Of a stretch of 64,000 nt of DNA, positions 1 to 9,790 are shown in pieces. The stretch spans positions 62,001-126,000 of the forward strand of contig WNNJ02001500.1 in the NCBI GenBank assembly GCA_012934845.2, written 5' to 3'. Below the pieces are notes generated by a model. It was not told the origin of the DNA. It saw only the letters and a program-made list of their open reading frames with translations, and did no database searches. The translations under genes and the position numbers were made by a program. Origin of the DNA: Pomphorhynchus laevis (lineage: Eukaryota; Acanthocephala; Palaeacanthocephala; Echinorhynchida; Pomphorhynchidae). Numbering within the stretch: the stretch's first letter is position 1; each line of letters begins with the position of its first letter.

Positions 1-84
1 CTTCTGTTAGCATCTTTAGAAAATTACAGTTTTTTAAATGTACACGCTTATATAAAAAAGTTCAAAACGATCGCTGCCATTTAA
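1..84 (+). repeat. Direct-repeat copy matching 691-778
   Basis: The first 84 bases closely match 691-778; both contain the words TCTGTTAGCATCTTTA and CGATCGC. The copy at 691 belongs to a foldback element at 640-1135. The copy at the window edge runs straight into a Penelope-like coding fragment. The repeat is truncated by the window start. Confidence 0.6.
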
Positions 85-298
85 ATTAAATAATGAAATT
101 TTAAGAATTGCAACAATATGTAATGATATTGGCTTTCTTCAAAATCATTTAAATAATTTAATAGATACATATTTTAAACTAGGTTACTATAAAAATAACA
201 TCAAGCAGAAAATAGTAAAATATATAAATCAACACAATAATATAAAGAATAAATTTAAACTCTTAAGTGGCAAATTTTTATGGATGGATAATAAATAA
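85..298 (+). mobile_element. Penelope-like (Naiad-type) RT C-terminal fragment
   Basis: An open frame ending in TAA at 296-298 encodes the region that follows the catalytic reverse-transcriptase motifs in Penelope-like elements. Visible signatures are LRIATICNDIGFL and a helix-rich FKLGYY segment, which resembles the conserved R-x-x-x-I/G-Y-P-type thumb motif of the family. The frame lacks the catalytic core, so it is a fragment. An inverted copy of the same segment lies at 3660-3890 and further partial copies at 4030-4115 and 4615-4785. The family assignment rests on sequence similarity to the better preserved copies at 31.9-32.6, 42.1-43.2 and 62.4-63.2 kb. Confidence 0.7.
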
Positions 299-339
299 TA
301 TACTTTGCATTAGAATAAGATACTAGATAGTTATTTCAG

Positions 340-470
340 AGGAAATACATCGTTAGCATGTATTTGGCCCCGCTGCTATGTTGGGTAGAGGAGTTAGGGG
401 CCGAAACCTGATAGCATAGCAGTTCCTCCTGATGACCTCTAATTCTTATTATGATACAACGTCTGTTGTT
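340..470 (+). other. Structured tail region of the Penelope-like element
   Basis: Just downstream of the RT fragment is a GC-richer block that is also found, inverted, at 3535-3655. It holds an 8-bp complement, CTGCTATG at 373-380 with CATAGCAG at 415-422, and a 6-bp complement, GGCCCC at 366-371 with GGGGCC at 397-402, followed directly by GAAAC. The two helices interleave (pseudoknot order). In the second copy the 8-bp helix has one mismatch and the 6-bp helix is weaker, so the fold is only a suggestion. Confidence 0.4.
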
Positions 471-639
471 TATTAGTCAATTCATAAAAATGACTTTTAT
501 TGTAAATTTCCATTTTTTATTTTAACTTGATTTAAATTATAAAAAATCTAAAAACAATTATTTATTTTATTATTTAATTATTAAATTTTGATTTAGCATT
601 ATTGTTTTGATTATTTTATAATTATATTAAATATGTAGA

Positions 640-1135
640 CTCAGTTAGCTGATTGGATTAAGGGAAAGAAAATATTTTTGATATTTCGCTAACTTCTGTT
701 AGCATCTTTATAAAATTTCAATGTTTTTTAAAATGCACATGCTTATATAATAAAAGTTCAAAGCGATCGCCGCCATTTGCTTTGGGCAGGTGATGCTGTT
801 ATTTGTGATAACCAGCTGCTTTCACTGTTGTTTGATTTTTTGATACGATTTCAGCAACTTTTGAAGGTACACAAAGCGCAATAAAAAGGATGATTCAAAA
901 TAGTTTAGAAACAAAACAAAAATAATAACCATAATATTTTCATTCAAAATAAATAATTTGAAAGAAAAAAAAAGTATAAAAAAATAATTAAAAGTACTAG
1001 AAAAATTAAATGAAAAAATATAAAAATATAAAAAATATAAAAAATAATAAAAAACTAAAAAATTAAAAATTGTAATTTTCTGAAGCTAACAGAATTTTGC
1101 GAAATATCGAAATTTTCCTCTTTTCTTTGATCCAG
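640..1135. repeat. Foldback/MITE-like element with ~55-bp inverted ends
   Basis: Sequence at 645-705 (GATTGGATTAAGGGAAAGAAA and on to TTCTGTTAGC) reappears as its reverse complement at about 1083-1135, with several mismatches. The interior carries the 84-bp block also seen at 1-84 and is otherwise AT-rich, with no coding potential. It looks like a non-autonomous terminal-inverted-repeat element. I could not settle a target-site duplication. Confidence 0.4.
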
Positions 1136-2590
1136 CTCCAATAATTCTTTATAATAATGGATCAACTATTAAAAAACATTTTCGGTTTTTACTTGCGATC
1201 CATGTTTTTGTTTTGTTTAATAATCAAAAACAAAATTTTTCATATAAAAATACACATTTATTTCAAAAATAGAAAATTAAAGACAAAAGCCATGGATTAC
1301 TAAATACACTTTTAGAATTTTATGTTATAAAATTATTATTTACTATAATAATTAATTATTATTTAATTTCTGGAAGGAAAATAAATTATTTAATTATTAA
1401 TTATAAATTATTTAATTTTTAATTATTATCATTTTAAATTATTATTTTAGTGTTTTTATAATTTAGACTAACAGTCCGCGATATATTAAATATCCTATTT
1501 AATTCTTTTATTATTTGATTTGCTCTGTAATATTGTACTTTGTTTGGATTTACTCTATTACTTAGATGTGTTGAGGAGGATACAACAATGAGTATCGTAA
1601 ATCCTGTCTTTTGAAAAATAAATCGTTATCGCCATCGGATGTGTGGATATAAACAACTATATTAAGCCTCTGTAAGGTCAGCTTCTAGCATATCACAATT
1701 TATACGCTTGTTGTCTTCGAATACCAGACGAAAAGAAACATTTATCTTTAAAGACGAAATTTGTGATACTATAGTTTCCTTTAAATGCGTAAAATCAAAA
1801 TTTCCTTCACATGCCTCCATAAATTTCTTTAAAATGTATTCTTTCAATTTTCTTACAATTTCCTTAAAATACATTCATTCAATTTCTTTTAAATTGAATG
1901 AGTACATTTTAAAGAAAAAAAATTAATTAAATTAATTATTTTTATTTAATTTAAATAATTAATCGATCATTTCCTAAAAATGTATTCTTTCAATTTTCTT
2001 AAAATGTATTCGGAAATATATTTCATATTTATATCTTTCATAATTATAGCAATCATTTATTCATATATCATATAATCATATTTAATCACATTTATAATTA
2101 TATTTAATCGTAAATCCAATAAAATTTAAGTCATCTATATAATATTGCATTATAATATAAATCATTAGGATTAATGATAATCATATAAACATGTAATACA
2201 TCACTACAAATGTTTTAAACCAACAAATATTTCAGTGATAGTGATCACTAAAATAAATAATAAATATTAAATAATAATATTTCTAGTAATAACAAAAGAT
2301 CTGGTTATAGATAGAGGCCGGGAACGTGAAAACACATTACATTTGAAGTGTTTAAGCAAACGTTCTCTTTGTATTTTAGTGAAATATTTATAGTCTACAA
2401 GTAAGAACACGACGATTTTTTCATTCCAACTTTAATTAGGTTTAATTACGAGCTGCAAACTCCAGATAGTCACTTTACAGTTCGATATAATCTTTAAGTG
2501 TTATCAGGGAAGATCAACTTGTATCAAAGATTATTTCTAGATTACATAAGATACTTATTGAGAAAGCGATTAGGCCAATTTAATTAAATT
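1136..2590. other. AT-rich spacer, no supported gene
   Basis: This stretch is mostly A/T with short local hairpins (for example around 1855-1915). A 70-codon minus-strand frame at 1662-1874 has slightly higher GC than its surroundings and could be an exon, but it matches no family I recognise. Confidence 0.5.
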
Positions 2591-2710
2591 CCTTCTTATA
2601 TCGGATTTGGTCATACGGGCAAATACAAAAGTGTTTTTTTTTAATTTATTTTATAGTTAATGTCAAATTGATCAAATTAAACTATCTTCAAAATATTTTT
2701 AAATTCGTAG

Positions 2711-2943
2711 ATAGTTGGCGATGGAGTAGTGGGCACGAGCTTCAAGAATTTCGGTATTTTACAATCAATGATTTGTGTAATAGAATGCTGCCTATCCGCA
2801 AGAGAGATCTATTATGTGGTTGTTTGAAAAGAGAAAAACGCGGTAAACTGTGTATGACGGTTGAAGAGTGTAATGATATTCAGGAAGCGTTCATCTGTGA
2901 AAAAGGTAACGTAATGCATTTTTATATGATCATACAAAAATAA
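2711..2943 (+). CDS. Possible C-type-lectin-like domain exon
   Basis: This frame is clearly GC-richer than its flanks and has five cysteines. It starts after a plausible acceptor (TTCGTAG ending at 2710), opens with SWRWSSGHEL and closes near FICEK. C-type-lectin-like domains have a W-x-W-x-S/D-G motif in mid-domain and typically end with a cysteine pair followed by ICEK, so this resembles the C-terminal half of such a domain. A possible short upstream exon ending at 2630 would give YIGFGH followed by an 80-bp intron and keeps frame across the junction, but it meets a stop a few codons upstream. The N-terminal half is not visible. It may be a remnant or a gene whose other exons I cannot recognise. 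After FICEK either the frame runs on to TAA at 2941-2943 or a donor (GGTAACG) ends the exon. Confidence 0.35.
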
Positions 2944-3534
2944 CCATTCAATGGTCATTTTTGACCATTTTGTAAGGCACATACCTCTACGAAGTGCAAA
3001 TGCACTATCTATTATATATAATAAGATAATATTATAATATAATATTATAATATTATATTATAATATTCTAATATACTATTATCAAATATGATAATGTTAC
3101 AAGATTAAATAATAAGTAATAATATGAAATATTATAATGTTATAATAAAAAATGCTAATGTTAAAAAATGCAATTTTATCGAAAAAATATGATATCCTTT
3201 CTACATTTTCAAGAAATTTTCATTAACTTGAAAATTTAGGAAATCAGCCTGGAGCGCGTTTAATATAAAATCTCATTTATATCATTATCTCATTTAATGA
3301 TAATCGATAATTAAAAATTATGAGATCAGCTAACTAAGTATATGTATTTTATATTATTTATAGATTAAAGATATTGATAAAAAATTAAAATAATTAATGA
3401 TTATTTATTAGAAAATAAATGATAAATAATAAATATAAATTGTTATTCAAGATTTAAATTTATTCAATAAAATTGAAATTTAAAATAAAAGTAAATTTTT
3501 ATGAATTGACTAATAAATAGCAAACAATATATCA

Positions 3535-3890
3535 GAATAAAGATTATAGGTTATTAGGTGGAACTGCTATGCTATCATGTTTCGGACCCTATTCGTTTAA
3601 CAACATTGCAGCGGGGTAAATACATGCAATTTACGGATTTATTCTGATTAAACCTGATTACTAATATCTTATTCTAATACATAATATATTATTTATTATC
3701 CATCCATAAAAATTTGCCACTTAAGAGTTTAAATTTATTCTTTATATTATTGTGTTGATTTATATATTTTACTATTTTCTGCTTGATGTTATTTTTATAG
3801 TAACCTAGTTTAAAATATGTATCTATTAAATTATTTAAATGATTTTGAAGAAAGCCAATATCATTACTGTTGCAATTCTTAAAATTTCAT
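3535..3890 (-). mobile_element. Inverted Penelope-like fragment (tail plus RT C-terminus)
   Basis: This is the reverse-complement counterpart of 85-470: the RT C-terminal coding segment lies at about 3690-3890 and the structured tail at 3535-3655. The two copies are about 3.1 kb apart in head-to-head orientation. Complex inverted insertions are known for Penelope-like elements. Confidence 0.65.
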
Positions 3891-4229
3891 TATTTAATGT
3901 ATTATATTTTATATTATATGGTATGCATGAATGCTCATGCAAAAATATGTTTCTTGTAAATTTAAATATGTCATCTTTACGATATAAATTAATAGTAGTT
4001 TTAGTTCATGTTAATATTTTATCCATAATGTATCTATTTATTTAAATGATTTTAAAGCCAATATCATTACATATTGTTGCAATTCTTAAAATTTCATTAT
4101 TTAATGTATTATATTTTATATAATATTTTAAATACTGTTTTCATTATTTAATGTAAGAATAAGGCAATATGGATAAATTTCATTTATTGAATATATAATC
4201 ATCAATGTATCGAAGGATATATTTTGAAA

Positions 4230-4231
<2 letters not shown>

Positions 4232-4305
<74 letters not shown>
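4232..4305. repeat. (TA)n microsatellite
   Basis: A perfect TA run of about 74 bp. Frames through it encode only Ile-Tyr dipeptide repeats and are not genes. Confidence 0.95.
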
Positions 4306-4308
<3 letters not shown>

Positions 4309-4358
4309 TTACAATTATTCATTAACAGCCTCTGGAGGTCTATTTCAAGACGCTATAA

Positions 4359-4530
4359 ATAATCTGTTTAATTATCAGTTAATTAATCCAGAGAACAAAA
4401 ACTTCTAATTTATTAACACAACGCGTTTCGAAAAATTTCTTCTTCATTGAAGAAGAAATTTTTCGAAACGCGTTGTGTTAATAAATTAGAAGTTTTTGTT
4501 CTCTGGATTAATTAACTGATAATTAAACAG

Positions 4531-4535
<5 letters not shown>
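4359..4535. repeat. 177-bp perfect palindrome (two PLE tips head to head)
   Basis: The sequence is its own reverse complement around base 4447, with a single-base centre; arms run from 4359 to 4446 and from 4448 to 4535. Each arm contains TTTTTCGAAACGCGTTGTG, a GAAAC plus palindromic ACGCGT word similar to the 3' half of hammerhead ribozymes. The palindrome is flanked on the right directly, and on the left after about 50 bp, by (TA)n tracts. This is most simply read as two inverted tips of a Penelope-like element inserted into a microsatellite. Confidence 0.85.

Positions 4536-4610
<75 letters not shown>
4533..4610. repeat. (TA)n microsatellite
   Basis: A TA run of about 78 bp immediately right of the palindrome. 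Confidence 0.95.
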
Positions 4611-4611
<1 letters not shown>

Positions 4612-4614
4612 CAG

Positions 4615-5040
4615 ATTAAATTTATTTTTAATATTTTTTGTTGATTTATATATTTTTCTATTTTCTGATAATTTCATTTTTATAGTAACCAAGCTTAAAA
4701 TATGCATCTATTAAATTATTTAAATGATTTTGAAGAAAACCAATATCGTTACATATTGTTGCAATTCTTAAAATTTCATTCACTAAATATAGATGTCCCT
4801 ACCTTTAAATAATTTTGATTTATCAAAATATTTAAGGATTCTATTAATTCAATAAGTGACACGAGCTTGTAGCGCATTTGCTGCTGTTTGTTATAATGGT
4901 GAAGATTGAGGACTCTAAATTGTCTAAACATATCGTTATATAATTTAGATTTATTTTTTAAATTGCTATGAACAAATTCATATTCTATAAAGCTTAAAAA
5001 CAAGTCAGCTATAATTCGGCTGCTATTACCTCATATTTGA
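4615..5040 (-). mobile_element. Penelope-like RT fragment, rearranged
   Basis: On the minus strand this stretch encodes NSSRIIADLFLSFIEYEFV (RT motif B region, seen as SSPIIADLFLSF at 63.2 kb), a rearranged segment containing IELIESLNILINQNYLKVG, and then the RT C-terminal block already seen at 85-298. The parts are not in the order of the intact element, so the copy is scrambled and incomplete. Confidence 0.65.
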
Positions 5041-6129
5041 TATGTCGTTTGCAAATACAAATACGTCAAATACAAATTTTTAGGTATAAATTTTCATAAA
5101 TTGCTTTTGTGCTAAAAAATATATTGGTTTTTATAAATATTGGCTTTTATTTTAAAAAATGGTTTTTATTTTGTTATTTCTAAATATTTGTTTTCATCCC
5201 AACTCTAGGTGTACCAAATATTTGTTAATTAATTTTTTAATTAACAATTAACAACTCTTTTAATTAATTTAATTAACAGATTTAATTAATTTAATCTTTT
5301 AATCAATTAGAAAATGGATTTGATAACACAATAAGCATAATATTTGATAACACATGATACTGTAATTCTAAATTCAAAATGAATTTCATATTTTTTCTTT
5401 TTTTACAATAATAATTAATAAATAAATAAATTTAAGTTTGAATTTAAGTTATTCTATAATTTAAAAAGTTCATTAGTTATTATTACAAATAAGTTCTTTA
5501 CAGAAAATATGTAAAAAGCAGTTAAGGAGATATCCATATCTTCCTAACTTTCAATAATTATTCAGATAGGAAATACACTAAGGATAGTTATAGACGACAA
5601 GTTAGCCAGCCAGATAAGAAAAATTAATTTCTCCTAAATGGCCAGTTTACTGATACTACACATGCAATGACAACAATTGTATTATTAATTTTCATTTTGG
5701 CCGTTTGCAGACAAGGAGAACTAATCACTTTGTATTAAAAATACTACATATGTTTTTCAACATTATCTCAATTTGTAATTTCTAAGCAAACTTCAGCCTA
5801 CACTTCCAAAATTCGGGGTTTCTTGATTTCATTCTGCTATTTTTTCCAATTATAACTAATATGGATCAAATATTAATTTATATTTAATATTCGGTATATA
5901 TACATATATACCTATATATACCTATTTATTTTTAATATTTAGATAGTTATATAATATTAATATTTAGATAGATTTTATATTTAGACTAATATTTAGATAG
6001 ATATTAATATTTAGATAGATTTTAATATTTAGATAGTTATATATACCTATATATAGGTATATATACGTTGAAAGTATCAATGGGGTTATTATAACCCTGC
6101 TTGGGACCCTTGTTTCTGTCGGATTCTTA
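5041..6129. other. AT-rich spacer with simple repeats
   Basis: No coding signal is visible. At 5935-6065 a degenerate tandem of ATATTTAGATAGAT-type units and TATATACCTATATA palindromes occurs. Confidence 0.6.
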
Positions 6130-6300
6130 AATATTTAAAAATCGGTAGGTATTTAAAATTTCACAGCTTGTTTTTGCAATTTATTTAAAAGACGTTTTCG
6201 GGTTATACTTCGTCACTAACAGAATACAATATTCTACAACTTGTACGTAGTAGATATACACATATGCTATTTGGTAAACCTGAAAGAATCTAAATTAAAT
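6130..6300 (-). repeat. Hammerhead-like PLE tip, inverted copy of 7830-7960
   Basis: About 125 bp here are the reverse complement of 7830-7955; shared words include TTTACCAAATAGCATATGTG and AACCCGAAAACG. The two copies flank a LINE fragment and a GIY-YIG coding fragment. Penelope-like elements typically end in such pseudo-LTRs, often carrying hammerhead motifs, so this pair probably marks the ends of one element. Confidence 0.65.
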
Positions 6301-6329
6301 TAGAGATTTTCTTAAAAACAATAATACAT

Positions 6330-7160
6330 GGGATAAAGTTTTTAGTTAAAGAAAAAGAAAATCAAAATATGACAAAAATCTTTTTTCATCCTTCTGCCTT
6401 TAGGTCCTCAATCTTTATGGCCTCAGGTCCAGTGGGATCTGAGCCTACCAGCCAATCCAACACGACACCCTCCGACTAAACCACCCGGGGTCTTTCACCC
6501 CCGAAGAGTCTAACCGAGGCGGACTATGCTGTGTAATCGAGATACCAAGAGCTTGAGAAACCTTAGCCTTGGCTCTGGAGGACGTCTTCTAGAAAAGAAG
6601 ACTAATCCCGAGATAGCCCAAGTACCATAAAGGTGCAACTGGGTTTCCCCATCCAATGACATATGTTGGGCCATTTCAGGGCCCACTTAGCTTGCTTCAG
6701 GATACGTGTGAGTCTATCCAGGTCAGCTTTCGCCGGCCAGTTCACAGTAACGGTGAACCCCATGTATTTTACTCGACTTGTAAAGGTGGGGAGTGGTTCA
6801 GAGGCAAATATGGAGGAGAGCGCAGAGAGTGCTAATCTCTTAAGTTTTTGCTTGGTAGCACAGGATCCATGAAAGACCACCACCTGCGATTTGGCGGAGT
6901 TTAAAATAAGATTGTACCTGGTAACTGGTCTTTTAATTTTAAAATGAATAGGCTGATGTCAAGGACTACGTCTTTGCACCTGCGTTCAGAGAACAGGGTT
7001 GTGGTATCATTAGCGTATACCACTAGACGTTGTTCGCGTTTAAATAATTTAAAGAATTCAATGGAAGCAGCAAGAAACAAGATAGGAGAAAGAGGTGATC
7101 CTTGGGGCACATCTGTATTAGTGTAGAACTAACGCGCACCAGGGTCGTCTTCATAAAAAG
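6330..7160 (-). mobile_element. LINE fragment (3' part of ORF2), same family as 51.8-55.7 kb
   Basis: The minus strand encodes pieces matching the C-terminal half of the intact ORF2 at 51.9-54.4 kb: a PQGSPLSPILFLAAS motif-B region, YANDTTTLF in place of YADDTTALF, and KYMGFTVTVNWPAKADLDRL. The second-D position of the catalytic Y-x-D-D is N here, so the copy is dead in addition to being 5'-truncated. The 3' UTR is recognisable to about 6330. Confidence 0.8.
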
Positions 7161-7164
7161 ATCG

Positions 7165-7830
7165 CTTAGTGTACAGCAGTATCTCCAATTCTCCCAGGCA
7201 ATCCAATGGAATGAAAGAATCTACATTCATTAAACTTGATAAAGTCATTCAATCTGCGATCAAAAAGTCAACACAAACAACCGGAATTAAAAGCAATAAT
7301 GTTAAAATTTGTTACCAACCACCAAAAAAGATAAGAGATATCATAACGAGCTCCAGGTTTCCCGGAAAAGCTTCAAAATAAATAAAAATAAACAGTTTAG
7401 AACCGTGTGATGACAGGCGTTGCAAAACAGGTGCAGACATGTTAACACCAACCCCCTGTAATAGCGTGTCAACTGGGCTAAAATACAAAATTTAAAACAA
7501 AAATAAATGCAAAACTAAAGGGGTTATATACTTGTCAGAATGCACAGTCTGTCATGTACAGTATGTAAGAGAACCGGTGACTCAATGAACATAAGAAGCA
7601 ACCTAAGGAGGTATCAGATCAAAACGAAGAATCACAGCTCGAATTCAGCTGTTAGCCATATCCAGAGAAAGCCTGACCACTTTTTTAAATTAAAGATAAT
7701 CAGCAATAAACTAACCGATTTACATCCAAGAAAACGTAAGAACTTTATTGTTTATTGGATAGCGCAATTAATGACTGAACTCCAAAGCACATACACGAAA
7801 AAAAACTTAATTTGTAGAGTGTAGATTCTT
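7165..7830 (+). mobile_element. Canonical-type Penelope-like element, GIY-YIG endonuclease fragment
   Basis: The plus strand encodes a Penelope-like C-terminal segment: KIRDIITSSRFPGK, then a cysteine-rich linker (EPCDDRRCKTG), then GVIYLSECTVCHVQYVRET, which corresponds to the GIY and YIG strands of a GIY-YIG nuclease. The tail at 7540-7824 has no stop. No reverse transcriptase is attached. It differs from the Naiad-type copies in linker and nuclease sequence, so a second PLE family is present. Confidence 0.65.
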
Positions 7831-7960
7831 CTATGTTTACCAAATAGCATATGTGTATATAGACTACGTACAAATTTTAGAATATAGTATTGTGCTACTG
7901 ACGAAAGGGTAACCCGAAAACGTTTTTTAAATAAATTGCAAAAAAGCTTGCTTAAATTTA
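7830..7960 (+). ncRNA. Hammerhead-like motif in PLE tip
   Basis: CTGACGA at 7898-7904 is followed by a GGG/CCC pairing and by GAA at 7916-7918 with the palindromic AACGTT behind it. This matches the spacing of a minimal hammerhead with a tiny helix III, as known for Penelope-like elements. Helix II does not pair right up to the core, so activity is uncertain. An inverted, more diverged copy lies at 6130-6300. Confidence 0.45.
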
Positions 7961-8144
7961 ATATATCTAATTATTTTGATATATAATATGTATTCAGACG
8001 TACATTTAATATGTATAAATTCATATTTATAATATATAAATATATGATTTATATGATTTGATTTATAATTTGATTTGATTTCTGATTTTATTTATATGTA
8101 CATATAATATGTATATATTCATATATATGACGAATTATGCAATA

Positions 8145-8455
8145 TATATAAGAAATATGATTATTTTTGTATCTAAATGCCATTTCCAGAAAAAAGAAAT
8201 TGAATATTTCTTCGATAAAAAAAGTAAAAGTGTTCTAGCAAATTACAATACTTCTTGATAATGTCCGTGGTTAGCGAACGAAATATCGAAGAAATATTCA
8301 ATTTCTTTTTTCTGGGAATGGCATTTAGATACAAAAATAATTATTCCCCCCAGAATGTCTCATTCCGTTTTAAAAAAATGGTAGAGACCATTTTATTGGT
8401 CTCTACCAACAAATGGTAGAGACCATTGCTTGATAGAGACCAATAATCATATTTC
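8145..8455. repeat. Foldback element, ~58-bp arms
   Basis: The arm at about 8160-8218 is repeated inverted at about 8284-8343 with one or two changes (shared word GTATCTAAATGCCATTTCC). A further inverted pair (ATGATT at 8156 against AATCAT at 8445, and a GGTAGAGACCA hairpin at 8390-8410) encloses it. It has no coding potential. Confidence 0.7.
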
Positions 8456-8577
8456 CTATATATTTTGATCATAGCGTTATCCCAACCGGAAGTAGCTTAT
8501 AAATTGATTTTAATTTATACTTACAATATATATTTATAATTGTTGATGTATATAATTATTGATTTATAATTGTTGAT

Positions 8578-9030
8578 GTTGGCAACATTAACAATTATGA
8601 AAATGAAGCTTATTAGCTCCCGGAGCACAGTTTAACACAATCAGATATAAAATTATAAAAATGTATCCTCCAAAGGATCCTGTGAGAAAGCAAGCAACGA
8701 CAGCAAGTAAAATTCCTGCCGAATAAAATTAGGATGGTCCAAAAAGAACATGGTTAGTTTAAAGCGGCTAGGCTCATGCTACCACGTTAGCAAATTCTCG
8801 GAAATGCCTATTTAATATATCACAAGGCAGCCAAAACGACTGATGGTAGTTCACCCTACGGATGAGTGCTGCCGGCTACCATCAGCTCGTCTAGGAGTGA
8901 TAAGGAAGTCTGATCTACTTGTAATCGAACTCCGGTTTTTGGCAACATCTACAATTATGAAACTGAAGCTTATTAGATCCCGAAGCACAGTTAAACACAT
9001 TTAGATATATAATTATATATACTGTATATA
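8578..9030 (+). repeat. Pair of ~85-bp direct repeats around a structured segment
   Basis: TTGGCAACATTAACAATTATG at 8579 and TTGGCAACATCTACAATTATG at 8940 begin two ~85-bp direct repeats about 360 bp apart. Between them, CTGATGGTAG near 8841 can pair with CTACCATCAG near 8876, closing a GC-rich stem-loop. The 360-bp spacing suggests one and a fraction units of a tandem repeat. I do not recognise the family. Confidence 0.5.
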
Positions 9031-9200
9031 TAGTGTATATATACTGTATATATACTGTATATATACATATTGATATTCATTAATGAAAATCACCAGCTGG
9101 GATCCTTTTTAGAGGATATAAAAAGGATCCCAGCTGGTGATATATATACACTGTATATATACAGTATACATACATTGTATATATACTGTATATATAGCAT
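9000..9200. repeat. Palindromic cluster with 22-bp hairpin
   Basis: A perfect hairpin has arms at 9089-9110 and 9120-9141 (ATCACCAGCTGGGATCC and on) and a 9-nt loop. It is flanked on both sides by inverted runs of TATACTGTATATA. The whole block folds back on itself. Confidence 0.85.
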
Positions 9201-9204
9201 TATA

Positions 9205-9790
9205 TGTTAAACAGCATTTTTATTAAAAAGAATATAGTGCCTGATGCATGGTTAAACTGCAATACGCACTGCCATGCACAGAGCTTATGCTAAATTCCCT
9301 CTGATAATTCAGATTAAAGGTACTTCTACTTTTCGAGCTTTAAACACTGTTTAAGTGTGTATTAAGGTGCCTATGGATGATTATTGAAGTCACTGTACTG
9401 ATGAGTTCCGAAAGAGCGAAAAGCGTCTACTGTTGTTGAAGTTTGTCGTCACACATATGATGACTGGGTATACATAGCGACTTTGAAGATTGCGAGAATA
9501 ATTCGGTTCCATTTCTTGGTCTGATGATGAGGATATATTGAATGCTGCCTGGTGTTTATGCCTCTTCATGGAGAAAACATAATGATTTACTTATGAGTAC
9601 ACCATTAGGCGTCCAAAGGCAGGTGTAACAACAAATTATATTTTATATATTTGTACACTTGAAAGTGTCCCTGTTAAACAGCATTTCTATTAAAATGAAT
9701 TTAGTGCCTGATGCATGGTTAAACTGCAATACGCACTGCCACGCACAGAGCTTATGCTAAATTTCCTCTGATGATTCAGATTAAGGGTAG
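9205..9790 (+). repeat. 467-bp hammerhead repeat (family H1), tandem copies
   Basis: The words TTAAACAGCATTT and TGCCTGATGCATGG occur at 9207 and again at 9674, giving a period of about 467 bp; the second unit is cut by the LINE insertion. The first unit has CTGATGA at 9398-9404, helix II as GTTC/GAGC and GAA at 9418-9420, a hammerhead core. Its helix III word is changed relative to the copy at 13.74 kb. The layout resembles pseudo-LTR tandems of Penelope-like elements or retrozymes. Confidence 0.7.

Noticed and set aside
1662-1874. 70-codon minus-strand frame
   Set aside because: Slightly GC-richer than its surroundings but no recognisable family, partner exon or conserved motif.
2380-2400. 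A 21-nt segment between TTGTATTTTAG and GTAAGAA that looks like a micro-exon
   Set aside because: It contains stops in the useful frames and does not connect to the lectin-like exon in frame.
4128-4707. Short open frames coding for Ile-Tyr repeats
   Set aside because: They are readings of the (TA)n microsatellites and have no independent support.
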